A stretch of 62,710 nucleotides of DNA from Leptolyngbyaceae cyanobacterium clean351 (GTDB lineage Bacteria; Cyanobacteriota; Cyanobacteriia; DAIDHW01). The translations under genes were made by a program, and so were the position numbers. The notes beneath the pieces were generated by a model, which searched no databases, was not told the DNA's origin, and worked only from the letters and a program-made list of their open reading frames with translations. The stretch lies in NCBI GenBank assembly GCA_027451865.1, contig DAIDHW010000010.1, positions 1-62,710 of the forward strand, given 5' to 3'. Shown in pieces: positions 27,141-38,134 of the stretch. Each line of letters starts with the position of its first letter. The first letter of the stretch is position 1.

Positions 27141-28838
27141 TTACCCCAGACCGAGGGGGGCTAGAACTTGGGCTGCCCGTTCCCGGGAAAAGTCCGCTAG
27201 CGTGTCCCAGGCCGCGTTCATCAGGCGTCGGGGCGGGAGGTCGTGCTTAATCAAGTCCCAAAGCCTTTGCACCTCCGTGGTGTGTAGACGGTCATCCTCG
27301 GTTAGGGCTAGAAGAATCTGGGTCCTCAGGTAGTGGCCCTCCTCGGACATCAGGTACTCAAGTCCGAGTTGGGCAGTCGGCAGCAGGTCAAACCCCTGGT
27401 CAGCCCGGGCGATGGCAATCAGGTTTTCTAGTCTCGCCCATTGCAGGCGGCCGTCCTTAAACAGGACCTCAAACAGGCGTCGCCGCAGGGAGGGGGATTC
27501 GCCGGTCAGTAGGCGGCGGGCCACGTAGGGGTAGGCAACATCGAGGATCTTGAACTGGGGATTGAGGGTGAGGGCAATCCCCTCTTGGGTGACTAGGGAG
27601 CGAATGATTAAAGCAAACTGAGCAGGGACCCGAAAGGGATACTCATACATTAGTTCGGAAAAGCGGTCCGTGATGGTCTTGAAGTTAAAGTGTCCCACCG
27701 CCTGGTCCACCACATCTCCCAAGACTGCCTCCAGGGCAGGGACGATGGGGGCAATGTCAGTTTCTGGGGTCAGGAATCCCAACTTCACAAAGGCTAGGGC
27801 TAGGTCTGTGTATTCGCGATTGATAAGGTGTACGACCGAATCTACTAGAGTCTCTTTGGTGACCTGGTCAAGCTGGTCCATCATGCCGAAGTCAATGTAG
27901 CCCATGCGGCCGTCCCGGAGGGCAAATAGGTTGCCGGGATGGGGGTCCGCATGAAAGAAGCCAAATTCAAGGAGCTGTTGCAGCCCGCAGGTGACCCCAA
28001 TCCGGATCAGGGCGTCATTATCCAGGTTAGCTGCCCGCACCTCCTCCAGGTTAATCAGCTTGATGCCGTCGATCCATTCCAGGGTCAGCACCTGGCGACT
28101 GGTATAGGGCCAGTAAATTTCCGGTACCTTTACCGAGGGGTTGTCCCGAAAGTTGGCGGCGAACCGTTCAGCGTTGCGGCCCTCGTTTTCGTAGTCGATC
28201 TCCTCAAATAACTTGGTGCCAAATTCGTCCACAATCATAACTAGGTCGTGACCTAGGTTGACCGGCAACCATCTTCCCAGATGCCGAGCCGCCCAACGCA
28301 TCAGGTACAGGTCTAGGGTCAAGGTGGGCAAGAGGTTAGGTCTTTGTACCTTTACGGCCACCTCCTGACCCGCGTACAGGCGAGCTTTATACACCTGACC
28401 TAGGCTAGCGGCGGCTACGGGAGTGGAGGATATCTGGGCGAATATGGCCTGGGGAGGCTTGCCGAGGGCAGCCTCGATCCGGTCTAAGGCTAGGGGAGTA
28501 GGAAAGGGAGGTAACTGGTCCTGGAGCTTGACTAGCTCCTCCAGAAAGTCCTTACGCACCAGGTCCGGGCGGGTGGAGAGGGCTTGACCAACCTTGATGA
28601 AGGTCGGGCCAAGCTCCGTCAATAGTTTCCGCAGACGGGCGGCTGAGCGGGAATGGCCTTGGTGCCGGCGGCTTTCCCACCGCAGGCCCAGAATAAAAAT
28701 GCCAAAGGCCCAGAAAACCCATATTAACCGCGATATAACTGACCAGAAGCGATAACGGTAGTAGGACTGAATAACTTGGGGATCGTACTTGAGGAGAGAG
28801 TCGAGGGGGTGGGGTCTAGAAGGGAACCGCTGATTCAT
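27141..28838 (-). CDS. ABC1/UbiB-family atypical kinase
   Basis: A 565-residue member of the ABC1/ADCK/UbiB family, atypical kinase-like ATPases linked to quinone and prenyl-lipid metabolism in bacteria, plastids and mitochondria. The family hallmark FIKVGQALSTRPDL (KxGQ) is near residue 75, the Ala-rich loop AAASLGQVYKA follows, then the lysine strand AVKVQRP, the catalytic HADPHPGNLF and YIDFGMM. One N-terminal hydrophobic stretch (VISRLIWVFWAFGIFILGL) may anchor it. The C-terminal 100 residues are helical. Cyanobacteria carry several paralogues, so the exact substrate is not assignable. Confidence 0.9.
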   Translation of the reverse strand: MNQRFPSRPHPLDSLLKYDPQVIQSYYRYRFWSVISRLIWVFWAFGIFILGLRWESRRHQGHSRSAARLRKLLTELGPTFIKVGQALSTRPDLVRKDFLEELVKLQDQLPPFPTPLALDRIEAALGKPPQAIFAQISSTPVAAASLGQVYKARLYAGQEVAVKVQRPNLLPTLTLDLYLMRWAARHLGRWLPVNLGHDLVMIVDEFGTKLFEEIDYENEGRNAERFAANFRDNPSVKVPEIYWPYTSRQVLTLEWIDGIKLINLEEVRAANLDNDALIRIGVTCGLQQLLEFGFFHADPHPGNLFALRDGRMGYIDFGMMDQLDQVTKETLVDSVVHLINREYTDLALAFVKLGFLTPETDIAPIVPALEAVLGDVVDQAVGHFNFKTITDRFSELMYEYPFRVPAQFALIIRSLVTQEGIALTLNPQFKILDVAYPYVARRLLTGESPSLRRRLFEVLFKDGRLQWARLENLIAIARADQGFDLLPTAQLGLEYLMSEEGHYLRTQILLALTEDDRLHTTEVQRLWDLIKHDLPPRRLMNAAWDTLADFSRERAAQVLAPLGLG

Positions 28839-28938
28839 GCCGGGGGCAACGGGTAAAGGAGGGTCTAGAAAACGAAGCTTTATCTAAAGATTGGTTAAGA
28901 TATCGTATAGAAACATTTTAGCCAGATTTGACTAACCG

Positions 28939-29436
28939 ATGAACTTTTTGTCGGCACTAGCTCTGGATTTGGGCAGAAAACGGATTGGCCTGGCTGGCTG
29001 CGACGGTACCGGTCTGATCGCCACCCCCTTACCTACCCTGATCCGCACTACCTTTCCAGCGGATCTGCAACACTTGAGGCAGATAGTAGCCAAGCGCCGG
29101 GTGCAGGTGTTAGTAGCCGGTCTCCCTTACACCCTCAGCGGTCAACTAGGCTGCCAGGCTGCTAAAGTGCAAAGGTTGGCCCGGTCTATTGCCCAGGCCC
29201 TAGATCTCCCCCTGGAGTATGTGGATGAGCGCCTGACGTCCGTGGCAGCGGCCGAGAGTCTTCGGGGGCGAGGACTGAGTCCCTCCCACCATAGACACTT
29301 GATAGACCAGCAGGCAGCCCGAATAATCTTGCAGGAGTGGCTGGACCGGCGACGTGCCTTGTCCCCTTGTTCGGCTATGATAAAACCGATATCTACTGGA
29401 GAAGCGTCCCCTGTGGCTACAGAGCTTCTAGACTAG
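28939..29436 (+). CDS. ruvX: Putative pre-16S rRNA nuclease YqgF/RuvX
   Basis: RNase H-fold nuclease of the YqgF family, thought to finish the 5' end of 16S rRNA. Motifs seen are ALDLGRKRIGLA with the first catalytic Asp, VAGLPYTLSG, and YVDERLTSV with further acidic residues. The 165 residues include a C-terminal tail of about 25 residues beyond the usual fold. It starts a rightward cluster with the DUF3727 gene 4 bp downstream, ccsA and uvrC. The AT-rich 100-bp spacer from ubiB probably holds both promoters. Confidence 0.88.
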   Translation: MNFLSALALDLGRKRIGLAGCDGTGLIATPLPTLIRTTFPADLQHLRQIVAKRRVQVLVAGLPYTLSGQLGCQAAKVQRLARSIAQALDLPLEYVDERLTSVAAAESLRGRGLSPSHHRHLIDQQAARIILQEWLDRRRALSPCSAMIKPISTGEASPVATELLD

Positions 29437-29440
29437 GGCT

Positions 29441-30010
29441 ATGGAAAAAGTGCAAGAAGAATTTGACATGGATGCTCCCACCACCACCCTCACAGATGAG
29501 GCTGGGCGGACCTTGACCTGCTACATCGAAGACACCGTAACCATAGAGGAACAAGAGTACGTAGTATTGCTGCCTGTGGATGCCCCGGTGGAGGTATTCA
29601 CCTGGGAGGAGGATGAAGATGAGGATGAGGAAGAAGCAGTACTGGTGGAAACGGATGAGGATATCGACCGGATTTTCTCGACCGCCAAGGCAGTCCTAGA
29701 AGAGCAAAACCTCACCCTGAAGAGGACTGCCATTACCCTGACGGTGGAGGGGAGTCTGCCGGACTTTGATGAGGAGTACGAAACCGAGGAAGAGATTGAG
29801 TCAGAAGATGGCGAGGAGCTCCACCACCTAGCCAGTTTCTATCATCAGGATAAGGAGTACGTAATCTACGCCCCCCTTGACCCCTTCCTGATCCTGGCGC
29901 GCCTAGATGCTACTGGTCGACCCCAACTTCTCTCCTCGGAAGAGTTTGAAGCCATCAAGCCCCACCTGAACCAGATCGAGGAGCATCTTCTGTTCGCCGA
30001 GGAAGAGTAA
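29441..30010 (+). CDS. DUF3727 family acidic protein
   Basis: A 189-residue very acidic protein of the DUF3727 family, found next to yqgF/ruvX in many cyanobacteria and also in plants. It has two similar parts: an N-terminal half ending in an acidic run (EEDEDEDEEEAVLVETDED) and a C-terminal half with HLASFYHQDKEYVIYAPLDP. No catalytic motif is seen. The start lies 4 bp after ruvX, and ccsA follows 33 bp later. Function unknown; linkage suggests a role in RNA or photosynthetic complex maturation. Confidence 0.85.
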   Translation: MEKVQEEFDMDAPTTTLTDEAGRTLTCYIEDTVTIEEQEYVVLLPVDAPVEVFTWEEDEDEDEEEAVLVETDEDIDRIFSTAKAVLEEQNLTLKRTAITLTVEGSLPDFDEEYETEEEIESEDGEELHHLASFYHQDKEYVIYAPLDPFLILARLDATGRPQLLSSEEFEAIKPHLNQIEEHLLFAEEE

Positions 30011-30043
30011 CTCTAAACACCCAGTCCCCTGAGACAACTGCCT

Positions 30044-31000
30044 ATGACTCTCGTCCTCCTCCAAAACCTCCTGGACAATTGTGCCTTCGCCATTTTGCTG
30101 GGGACAATGCTGGTTTATTGGCTAGGGGCAGCCTTCCCCCGCTTGCCTTACCTGGAGGGGATAGGTACTGCCGGGATGGTCACTGCTAACCTGGCCATGG
30201 CTACTCTTCTGGCTGCTCGGTGGCTAGAAGCTGGTTACTTCCCCCTCAGCAACCTTTACGAATCATTATTCTTCCTTAGCTGGGGGGTGACAGCTGCCCA
30301 CCTGGTGGCCGAGGCCATGAGTGGCAGCCGTTTGGTGGGAGTGGCCACTGCTCCCGTAGCCCTGGGTATCAGCGCCTTTGGGGCCCTGGTTCTGCCAGAG
30401 ACCATGCGAGATTCAGCGCCTCTGGTGCCGGCTCTTAAGTCTAATTGGCTGATGATGCACGTGAGCGTGATGATGCTCAGTTACGCCACTCTGATGGTGG
30501 GGTCCCTGCTAGCTATCGCTTTCTTGGTAGTTACCGCTGGGCAATCGGTGGAACTACATGGGAGTTCGGTCGGGACCGGTGGCTTTCGCAGTGTAGCCAA
30601 GCTGGCGACGTCCCCAGCCCCCCGGGAAGGCTCTGTGGCGGTGCTTACGTCTACAACGGCTACCCTCACCCCCCAAAGATTGACCCTAGCAGCCACCCTG
30701 GACAACATTAGTTACCGGATGATTGGTTTGGGCTTTCCCCTGCTGACCATTGGGATTATTGCCGGGGGGGTCTGGGCTAACGAGGCCTGGGGTTCCTACT
30801 GGAGTTGGGACCCGAAGGAAACCTGGGCTTTGATCACCTGGCTAGTATTTGCCGCCTACCTCCACGCCCGGATCACTCGGGGTTGGCAAGGGCGGCGGCC
30901 GGCAGTGCTAGCTGGAACTGGTTTCGCCGTGGTTTGGATTTGTTACCTGGGGGTGAACTTGTTGGGCAAGGGTCTGCACTCCTATGGGTGGTTCTTCTAG
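30044..31000 (+). CDS. ccsA: System II cytochrome c biogenesis protein CcsA (TIGR name CcsB)
   Basis: Integral membrane component of system II cytochrome c maturation that handles haem for attachment to cytochromes such as f and c6 on the lumenal side. The Trp-rich haem motif [18 protein letters not shown] is clear near residue 250, with conserved His residues around [10 protein letters not shown] and KGLHSYGWF. Its 318 residues hold about eight hydrophobic segments. Naming is confusing: plastid ccsA (ycf5) equals the family some databases call CcsB. Its last 17 bases overlap uvrC. Confidence 0.92.
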   Translation: MTLVLLQNLLDNCAFAILLGTMLVYWLGAAFPRLPYLEGIGTAGMVTANLAMATLLAARWLEAGYFPLSNLYESLFFLSWGVTAAHLVAEAMSGSRLVGVATAPVALGISAFGALVLPETMRDSAPLVPALKSNWLMMHVSVMMLSYATLMVGSLLAIAFLVVTAGQSVELHGSSVGTGGFRSVAKLATSPAPREGSVAVLTSTTATLTPQRLTLAATLDNISYRMIGLGFPLLTIGIIAGGVWANEAWGSYWSWDPKETWALITWLVFAAYLHARITRGWQGRRPAVLAGTGFAVVWICYLGVNLLGKGLHSYGWFF

Positions 31001-32840
31001 GACCAGTCTATTCCTGGAACCGGAGCGGTTAAGCGCTAGGCTGCAGGAGATCCCGGCTGAGCCTGGGGTGTACTTTTTCCGTGACTATCAGGACCAGATC
31101 CTGTACATTGGCAAATCTAAGCTTTTGCGCTCCCGGGTCCGCTCCTACTTCCGGGATTTAGCTAGTCACAGCCCCAGGATCACCCTAATGGTCCGGCAAG
31201 TTGTAGACATTGAGTTCATTGTCACTGACAACGAAGCGGAGGCCCTAGCCCTAGAGGCCAATCTCATTAAGCAGCACCAACCTCATTTTAATGTGCTGCT
31301 CAAGGACGACAAAAAATATCCCTACGTCTGCATTACCTGGTCCGAGGTTTACCCCCGGATTTTCATCACCCGCAAGCGCCGCCTAGGCAACCCCCAGGAC
31401 CGCTACTACGGCCCCTACGTGGACACCGGATTATTACGCAGTACCCTGCACCTGGTGTACCGGACTTTCCCCCTGCGGCAACGGCCCCGGCCCCTATTTA
31501 AGGACCGCCCCTGCCTCAACTACTCCATTGGCCGCTGTCCAGGGGTCTGCCAGGCCCTAATCAGTCCCGCCGACTACCGCCACACCGTTGAAAAGGTGGC
31601 GATGATCTTCCAGGGCCGCACCGCTGACTTGGTGGAGCGGTTGACCGAGCAGATGCATCAGGCGGCGGCCAGTCTCAACTTTGAGCAGGCTGCCCAACTG
31701 CGCAATCAAATCCAGGGCCTGGAGGCCTTGGGAGCGCAGCAAAAAGTAGCTCTGCCCGATGACCGGGTGTCTCGAGACGCGATCGCCCTGGCGTCAGGGG
31801 GGGCCTACTGTAGTGTGCAACTATTTCAAATCCGGGCCGGACACCTAGTGGGCCGGCTAGGTTTCCTGGCAGACCCTAAAGCCGCTAGTCCCGGGGAGAT
31901 CCTGCAGCGGGTCCTAGAAGCCCACTACACCCAGGTAGACCCGGTAGAGGTCCCGGCGGAAATCCTGGTACAGCACCCCCTTCCGGAGCCAGAGCTGTTG
32001 GCAGCGGCCTTGGGCGAGCGGCGGGGCCGGCGGGTAGAGGTGAAAGTCCCCCAACGAGCGGCCAAGGCAGAACTACTAGCCTTGGTGGAGCGTAACGCCA
32101 CCTACGAGTTGGTCCGGCTACAGCGGGGGGAGGACCGCACTACCAAGGCCCTCGAGGACTTAGCTAGGTTACTAAACCTGCCCGCTCCCCCGGGGCGCCT
32201 TGAGGGCTACGACATCTCCCACATCCAAGGTAGTGACCCGGTCGCCTCCCGCGCAGTGTTCCTCAATGGCCTGCCGGCCCCCCAGGACTACCGTCATTAC
32301 AAGATCACCACCCCCCAGGTGCGCTCTGGTCACTCGGACGACTACGCGAGTTTAGCCGAGGTAATCCAGCGCCGGTTCCGCAACCCAGACCCGAAATCCT
32401 GGCCAGACGTAGTGCTAATTGACGGCGGCAAAGGGCAACTGTCGGCGGTAGTCAAAGCCCTAGCTAACATCTCCCTCCCGGCACAGTTCTGCCTGTTGAG
32501 CTTGGCTAAACAACGGGAGGAGATTTTTACCCCCGGCGCTAGGATACCCCTGGCTACAGATCCAGACCAACCAGGCGTCCAGCTGCTACGTCGCCTGCGG
32601 GATGAGGCCCACCGGTTTGCGGTCTCTTTTCACCGGCAACAACGGCGGCAGCGGCAGCAACGCTCCCGCCTAGATGAGATTCCCGGCCTCGGCCACCAGC
32701 GCCAAAAACAGTTACTCGCCAGTTTCCGCTCCTTAGATTACGTCCGCCAGGCCACCCAAGCCCAGCTAGAAGAGGTGCCAGGCATTGGTCCTCACCTGGC
32801 GGCCCAAATCTACCGCTACTTTCACCCGGCAGATACCTAA
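30984..32840 (+). CDS. uvrC: Excinuclease ABC subunit C
   Basis: Nuclease of nucleotide excision repair making both incisions around a lesion. The N-terminal GIY-YIG domain has [19 protein letters not shown]; a UVR domain lies around residues 215-250 ([19 protein letters not shown]); the C-terminal RNase H-like half contains [15 protein letters not shown] and [11 protein letters not shown], and tandem helix-hairpin-helix motifs end the protein ([29 protein letters not shown]). At 618 residues it is complete. The ATG overlaps the end of ccsA by 17 bp, suggesting coupled translation. Confidence 0.96.
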   Translation: MGGSSRTSLFLEPERLSARLQEIPAEPGVYFFRDYQDQILYIGKSKLLRSRVRSYFRDLASHSPRITLMVRQVVDIEFIVTDNEAEALALEANLIKQHQPHFNVLLKDDKKYPYVCITWSEVYPRIFITRKRRLGNPQDRYYGPYVDTGLLRSTLHLVYRTFPLRQRPRPLFKDRPCLNYSIGRCPGVCQALISPADYRHTVEKVAMIFQGRTADLVERLTEQMHQAAASLNFEQAAQLRNQIQGLEALGAQQKVALPDDRVSRDAIALASGGAYCSVQLFQIRAGHLVGRLGFLADPKAASPGEILQRVLEAHYTQVDPVEVPAEILVQHPLPEPELLAAALGERRGRRVEVKVPQRAAKAELLALVERNATYELVRLQRGEDRTTKALEDLARLLNLPAPPGRLEGYDISHIQGSDPVASRAVFLNGLPAPQDYRHYKITTPQVRSGHSDDYASLAEVIQRRFRNPDPKSWPDVVLIDGGKGQLSAVVKALANISLPAQFCLLSLAKQREEIFTPGARIPLATDPDQPGVQLLRRLRDEAHRFAVSFHRQQRRQRQQRSRLDEIPGLGHQRQKQLLASFRSLDYVRQATQAQLEEVPGIGPHLAAQIYRYFHPADT

Positions 32841-32847
32841 CCGGGAG

Positions 32848-35424
32848 TTAGGCAATCACAAAGTTCACCAGTTTCCCCGGCACAACTATCACCTTGTGGA
32901 TGACCTTGTCACCGATATAGCGCCGGGCAATCTCGGACTCGCGGGCGTAGCGCTCTAGGGCTGCCCGGTCGGCATCGGCAGGCACCTGAATCGTGCCGCG
33001 AGTTTTGCCCAGAATCTGGATCACTAGGGTTTTCTCTTGGGCTACTAGGGCAGCGGGGTCTACCTGGGGCCAGGGCTGGCGGTGGACAGAGTCGGGGTGG
33101 CTCAGGGTAATACGCCACAACTCCTCTGCTAGGTGGGGAGCCAAGGGGGCCAACAGCTGCACCAGCACTTCCACCCCCTCCCGGTAAACTGGGGATGATC
33201 GCCGACTAAAATCCCCCAGGGCGTTACTAAGTTTCATCAGCTCCGAGATGGCGGTGTTGCACTGGTAGCAGCCTTCTCCTAGGTCCTCACTAATGGCCTG
33301 AATGGCGGTGTGGATCGCCCGGCGCAGATCTTGCTCCTCCCGGTCTAGGGGGGCTGGTGCTGATGACTGGGGCAAATCGTGGACTAGGCGCCACACCCGT
33401 TGGAGAAAGCGAAACTGCCCTTCCACATCTGCTTCTTCCCACTCTAGGTCCTTTTCCGGAGGGGCCTTGAAGAGAATAAACATCCGGGCCGTGTCGGCAC
33501 CGTACTTGTCGATTACGGCCCTAGGGGCAACCCCATTGTGGCGGGACTTAGACATGGTGGTGTAGACACTCTCAAGGGGCTCTCCCGTCTGGGGGTCCCG
33601 GGGGTCCCGCGGGTCGACCTGGACCGAAGGGATCCAGCGGTCCTTGCCAGTCTTGTGGGGATTGAAGTAGGTGAGGCCCTGTACCATCCCCTGGGTGAGC
33701 AGGCGCCGGAAGGGCTCACCACAGCTTAGCAGGCCTTGGTCGCGCAAAAACTTGGTGACGAACCGGGAGTACAGCAGGTGGAGAATGGCGTGTTCAATGC
33801 CACCCACGTACTGGTCCACCGGCATCCAGGCATCCACCTGTTCCCGGGTGAAGGGCTGGTCTGGATTTTGGGCATCGGTGTAGCGCAAAAAATACCAGGA
33901 GGAGTCAATAAAGGTGTCCATGGTGTCGGTCTCCCGTCGGGCGGCCTGACCACACTCCGGGCAGGATACCTCAACCCAACTAGTCAGTTGGGCTAGGGGG
34001 GAAGGACCCCGGCCAGACAGCTGGATATTATCCGGTAGTAGTACAGGCAACTGGCTTGTGGGCACCGCTACAGGGCCGCAGGTGGGACAGTGGACGATGG
34101 GGATGGGAGCTCCCCAATAGCGCTGGCGCGAGATTAACCAGTCCCGCAACCGGTAGGTCACCTGACCGATACCCCGACCTTGGCTCTCTAACCAAGCTAT
34201 TGCCACCGCCACACTTTCCCCAGGTCCTTTGCCCACGGTCACTCCATTCAGGGGACCAGAGTTGACCATCACTCCAGCTCCTGTCCAGGCTTCGGTCATG
34301 GCAGCTGGGTCCAGGGCCCCGGTCGGCGGCTCAACCACCACCTTGATGGTTAAACCAAAATGGCGGGCAAACTCAAAGTCCCGCTGGTCGTGGGCCGGCA
34401 CCGCCATTACAGCTCCAGTACCGTAGTCCGTTAGCACGTAGTCGGCAATCCAGACCGGGATTGGCTGACCGTGGGCTGGGTTATCCGCGTAGCTGCCAGT
34501 CCACACCCCAGTTTTTTCCCGGGTTTCAGCAGTGCGCTGGACCTCACTTTGGTTAGCCGCCTGATTACAGTAAATTCGCACCACTTCTGCCTGCTCCGGG
34601 GTGGTCAGCTCCGGTACCAAGGGGTGCTCTGGAGCCAGGACTAGGGCAGTAGCCCCCCAGAGGGTGTCGGGCCGGGTGGTAAAAACAGGGATCTGACGGC
34701 CAGTGCCAGTCTCAAAGCGAATTTGAGCCCCCAAGGACCTGCCGATCCAGTTGGCCTGCATGACTTTCACCCGTTCCGGCCACCCCTCCAGGGTGTCTAG
34801 ACTGGTGAGCAGCTCCTCCGCGTAGTCGGTAATTCGCAAAAACCACTGGCGCAGCAGCCGCCGCTCCACCAGGGCCCCAGAGCGCCAGGAGCGTCCGTCG
34901 CTGTCTACCTGCTCATTGGCTAGTACCGTCTGGTCTACCGGGTCCCAGTTCACCGCTGCCGCTTTCTGATAAGCCAGACCAGCCCGGAAAAAACGCAAGA
35001 AAATCGCCTGGGTCCAGCGATAGTAGTCAGGGCTACAGGTGGTTACTTCCCGGCTCCAGTCATAGGATAGCCCCAGTTGCTTGAGCTCCCGGCGCATCTG
35101 ATCGATATTCTGATAGGTCCAAGTCTGGGGCAAGCTCCCCCGGTCTAAAGCCGCATTTTCCGCCGGCAGACCGAAGGCATCCCACCCCATGGGGTGGAGC
35201 ACCCGATAGCCCTGACGTCGCCGGACACGGGCGATCACGTCGGTGATAGTGTAGTTGCGCACGTGGCCCATGTGCAGATTTCCCGAGGGGTAGGGGAACA
35301 TGGACAGGGCGTAAAACTTAGGTTGGGAGGGGTCACAGGGGGTTTGGTCTAGGCCTTCTAACTCCCACTGCTGCTGCCACTTGGCCTCAAGAGCCTGGAA
35401 ATCGTAACGAGAATGTTGGTACAT
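32848..35424 (-). CDS. leuS: Leucyl-tRNA synthetase
   Basis: Class Ia synthetase charging tRNA-Leu, 858 residues, bacterial type. The HIGH-type motif is [12 protein letters not shown] (near residue 51), the editing CP1 domain spans about 225-420, and a zinc-binding insert has CPTCG and CPECG. The KMSKS loop reads TMSKS (Thr623 to Ser627), so the first lysine of the consensus is missing while the second is kept. The gene converges with uvrC at 7 bp. tRNA-Thr lies just upstream on the other strand. Confidence 0.96.
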   Translation of the reverse strand: MYQHSRYDFQALEAKWQQQWELEGLDQTPCDPSQPKFYALSMFPYPSGNLHMGHVRNYTITDVIARVRRRQGYRVLHPMGWDAFGLPAENAALDRGSLPQTWTYQNIDQMRRELKQLGLSYDWSREVTTCSPDYYRWTQAIFLRFFRAGLAYQKAAAVNWDPVDQTVLANEQVDSDGRSWRSGALVERRLLRQWFLRITDYAEELLTSLDTLEGWPERVKVMQANWIGRSLGAQIRFETGTGRQIPVFTTRPDTLWGATALVLAPEHPLVPELTTPEQAEVVRIYCNQAANQSEVQRTAETREKTGVWTGSYADNPAHGQPIPVWIADYVLTDYGTGAVMAVPAHDQRDFEFARHFGLTIKVVVEPPTGALDPAAMTEAWTGAGVMVNSGPLNGVTVGKGPGESVAVAIAWLESQGRGIGQVTYRLRDWLISRQRYWGAPIPIVHCPTCGPVAVPTSQLPVLLPDNIQLSGRGPSPLAQLTSWVEVSCPECGQAARRETDTMDTFIDSSWYFLRYTDAQNPDQPFTREQVDAWMPVDQYVGGIEHAILHLLYSRFVTKFLRDQGLLSCGEPFRRLLTQGMVQGLTYFNPHKTGKDRWIPSVQVDPRDPRDPQTGEPLESVYTTMSKSRHNGVAPRAVIDKYGADTARMFILFKAPPEKDLEWEEADVEGQFRFLQRVWRLVHDLPQSSAPAPLDREEQDLRRAIHTAIQAISEDLGEGCYQCNTAISELMKLSNALGDFSRRSSPVYREGVEVLVQLLAPLAPHLAEELWRITLSHPDSVHRQPWPQVDPAALVAQEKTLVIQILGKTRGTIQVPADADRAALERYARESEIARRYIGDKVIHKVIVVPGKLVNFVIA

Positions 35425-35492
35425 GGGGGGGTAGCTGGAAAACCCGGGCCATAGTTTATGATAACGGAGTAAGTCTTAGGCACAACTAACTT

Positions 35493-35564
35493 GCCGATGT
35501 AGCTCAGGGGTAGAGCACTCGATTCGTAATCGAGCGGCCGCGGGTTCAAATCCCGCCATCGGCT
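35493..35564 (+). tRNA. tRNA-Thr (anticodon CGT)
   Basis: A 72-base cloverleaf with seven paired acceptor bases (GCCGATG with CATCGGC), D arm GCTC/GAGC, anticodon stem CTCGA/TCGAG with loop TTCGTAA giving anticodon CGT (reads ACG), and T arm GCGGG-TTCAAAT-CCCGC. CCA is not encoded. It lies between leuS and glgX. Confidence 0.97.
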
Positions 35565-35739
35565 TAGGCAGGGGACCCCCAAAGACAATGCCAATCACAG
35601 TCTGCCGTCAGCAGCGCAGCCTTGATGCCTACGGGGACTACACCGAGAGTCGCTTCCCATCAAAGTCGCGGGGAAAAGGGGCTTTCCGGCGGGCGTAGGG
35701 GTCTGAGCCTGCTTGGTAGGGTTCTAACGTGGTAGTCCC

Positions 35740-37878
35740 TTAACCGAGAGCTGAACGAGTAAGGAGAATGACGCTTGAGCGGGGGCCGAGGGGATAGGTT
35801 TGCCGGTCTTCCCAGGGCAATTCCTGACCAGCAGGGAACAGGTCCTCAGGGGGCTCCCTGGCGGTATCCACAGCCACATACCACCGGAGGGTAACTGGGG
35901 GTAACTGGAAATCCCTGGGCTGCGAGCTAGCATTAAACATCAAGCAAAGGGCAGCCTCCCCCTGCTCCCGGATTACACAGCCTAACTGGTTAGCGCTTGG
36001 GTCTCCCCAAGGGGGTAAACTTCCCTGGGGACTGAACCACTGGATTTCGGCTTCAGTGTAGAAGGTTTCCCGTCTCAGGACTGGGTGGGCCAAACGAAAG
36101 GCGATCAGGCCCTGGGTAAAGCGGAATATTTCCAGATGCCGTCTTAGTAAGCGCCAGTCTAGCCAACTGGTTTCGTTATCCTGACAGTAGGCGTTGTTGT
36201 TACCTCCCTGGGTCCGGCAAAATTCATCACCCCCGAGCAGCATCGGCACCCCGCGGGAGATGAGCAGGGTGAGCAGGAAGTTTTTGATTTGGCGGGTGCG
36301 AATTAGGGTAATTTCAGGGTCCGTTGTCTCTCCTTCCACCCCATAATTGTCACTGAAGTTGCTATCCGCGCCATCCCGATTATTCTCGCCGTTGGCCAGG
36401 TTATGCTTGGTGCAATAGCTGACTAGATCGGCTAGGGTAAAGCCATCATGGCTGGTAATAAAGTTGATGCTGCTTTCAGGTCCTTTACCGGACTTGGTGT
36501 AGATGTCGGCGCTACCACTGATACGGCTGGCAAACAAACCAAGTAAGCCCGGATCACCCCGCCAGAACTGCCGCACGTCATCCCGGTAGCGACCGTTCCA
36601 TTCCGACCAACGGCGCTCGGAAAAACTGCCCACCTGATAGGCTCCGGCCGCATCCCAAGCCTCGGCAATGATTTTTACCTCCCTGAGGATTGGGTCTTCA
36701 GCGATCCGCTCTAGGAGGGGGGCATTGGCAAGTAAGTTACCAGATTGGTCCCGGCCAAGCACGGACGCTAGGTCGAACCGGAAACCATCCACATGCATCT
36801 CAACCACCCAGTAACGTAGAGCAGCCAAGATGTGGTCGCGCATCACCGGATGGTTAGCGTTGATCGTATTGCCAGTGCCCGTGTAGTTTCTGTAGTAACG
36901 CTTGTCTGTGTCTAGGGTGTAGAAAATGGTGTTGTCTATACCGCGAAAACTGAGGGTAGGCCCCAGTTCGTTACCCTCGGCGGTGTGGTTGAACACCACA
37001 TCCAGAATTACTTCAATGTCAGCCCGGTGGAAGGCCTGGACCATCTCTTTAAACTCTAGCTTCTGGTGTCCTAAACCTCCAGAACTGCTGTAGGAAGCCT
37101 TGGGCGCCAGAAAAACGACTGGGTCGTAGCCCCAGAAATTGCGCAGGGGCTGGTTAGTAAGGGGGTTACAACTGGCCATGGCAGCGTCACTGAACTCCTG
37201 CACTGGCATCAGTTCCACAGCGGTTATCCCTAGGGTTTTGAGGTAGGGGATCTTGGCCATCAGACCCCGGTAGGTGCCCGGATGGTCTACCCCTGATTGA
37301 GGGTGAATCGTAAAACCCCGGACGTGCACTTCGTAAATGATGGTCTTTGACCAGGAATGCCGGGGGGGCTGGTCACCGTCCCAGTCGAAGGAGTCCTGGA
37401 CAAAGATACATTTAGGCATTGACCCGGCATTATCCTGCTGGGAAGGGGACATGGGAGCCATGGGGTCATAACCGCGGGCGGAGGCCCAATCCCACTCAGG
37501 TACTTGGGAAATGGCACTAGCAAAGGGGTCGAGGAGCAGCCGGTGGAAGTTGAAGCGATGGCCGGCGGGAGGGTCGTAGGGACCATCCATCCGGTAGCCA
37601 TAGAATTGGCCAGGACAAACTCCTGCTACCCAAACATGCCAAACGTCACCGGTTCGATTAAGGAGGGGGTCGAGGTCAATAAACCGCGCTGGGACCGAGT
37701 CTGCAGGATCATCGAAAAACTCTAGACGGACGTGCTGGGCATGGCGACTGAAAATGGCGAAGTTCACTCCCGAGCCTGTTTCTTGAGCCCCGAAGGGCAA
37801 GGGAGAGCCCCGCCGCACCTCACCACTAGCGGAAACTGCTGAAATGTACTCGGGTAATTCACGGTGGCACCGCAGCAT
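35740..37878 (-). CDS. glgX: Glycogen debranching enzyme (isoamylase type)
   Basis: GH13 enzyme cutting alpha-1,6 branches of glycogen in the cytoplasm. An N-terminal CBM48-like domain (about 25-130, starting PFGAQETGSGVNFAIFSR) precedes the TIM barrel. Catalytic residues are Asp369 in DGFRFDLAS and Glu406 in IIAEAWDAAG; LDVVFNHT (around 292-299) and NFITSHDGFTL carry other conserved residues. The 712 residues match the cyanobacterial GlgX/isoamylase group. It stands alone and faces tRNA-Thr, with 175 bp between them. Confidence 0.95.
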   Translation of the reverse strand: MLRCHRELPEYISAVSASGEVRRGSPLPFGAQETGSGVNFAIFSRHAQHVRLEFFDDPADSVPARFIDLDPLLNRTGDVWHVWVAGVCPGQFYGYRMDGPYDPPAGHRFNFHRLLLDPFASAISQVPEWDWASARGYDPMAPMSPSQQDNAGSMPKCIFVQDSFDWDGDQPPRHSWSKTIIYEVHVRGFTIHPQSGVDHPGTYRGLMAKIPYLKTLGITAVELMPVQEFSDAAMASCNPLTNQPLRNFWGYDPVVFLAPKASYSSSGGLGHQKLEFKEMVQAFHRADIEVILDVVFNHTAEGNELGPTLSFRGIDNTIFYTLDTDKRYYRNYTGTGNTINANHPVMRDHILAALRYWVVEMHVDGFRFDLASVLGRDQSGNLLANAPLLERIAEDPILREVKIIAEAWDAAGAYQVGSFSERRWSEWNGRYRDDVRQFWRGDPGLLGLFASRISGSADIYTKSGKGPESSINFITSHDGFTLADLVSYCTKHNLANGENNRDGADSNFSDNYGVEGETTDPEITLIRTRQIKNFLLTLLISRGVPMLLGGDEFCRTQGGNNNAYCQDNETSWLDWRLLRRHLEIFRFTQGLIAFRLAHPVLRRETFYTEAEIQWFSPQGSLPPWGDPSANQLGCVIREQGEAALCLMFNASSQPRDFQLPPVTLRWYVAVDTAREPPEDLFPAGQELPWEDRQTYPLGPRSSVILLTRSALG

Positions 37879-38134
37879 TATCCTTGACCAGTCGGGTATA
37901 CGTTGATTGTATTAATTAATCCGGGGGGCCGACGGACAACCCAAGGGAGGAGCCGCGGCCGGATGGGGTCTGATGGACCCGAGATTATCTGCAATTGCTA
38001 GGATCATTCACGCGACCAGCGATTTCACAGGTCTTTCGTGCAGCTCAGACCGGCCAAGGGAACTGACTAATCTGCAAAGACTGCCCGAGCGACAACAGTC
38101 GCTAAAATCGGTAGGGGAAACTTAAGCAATAGTG

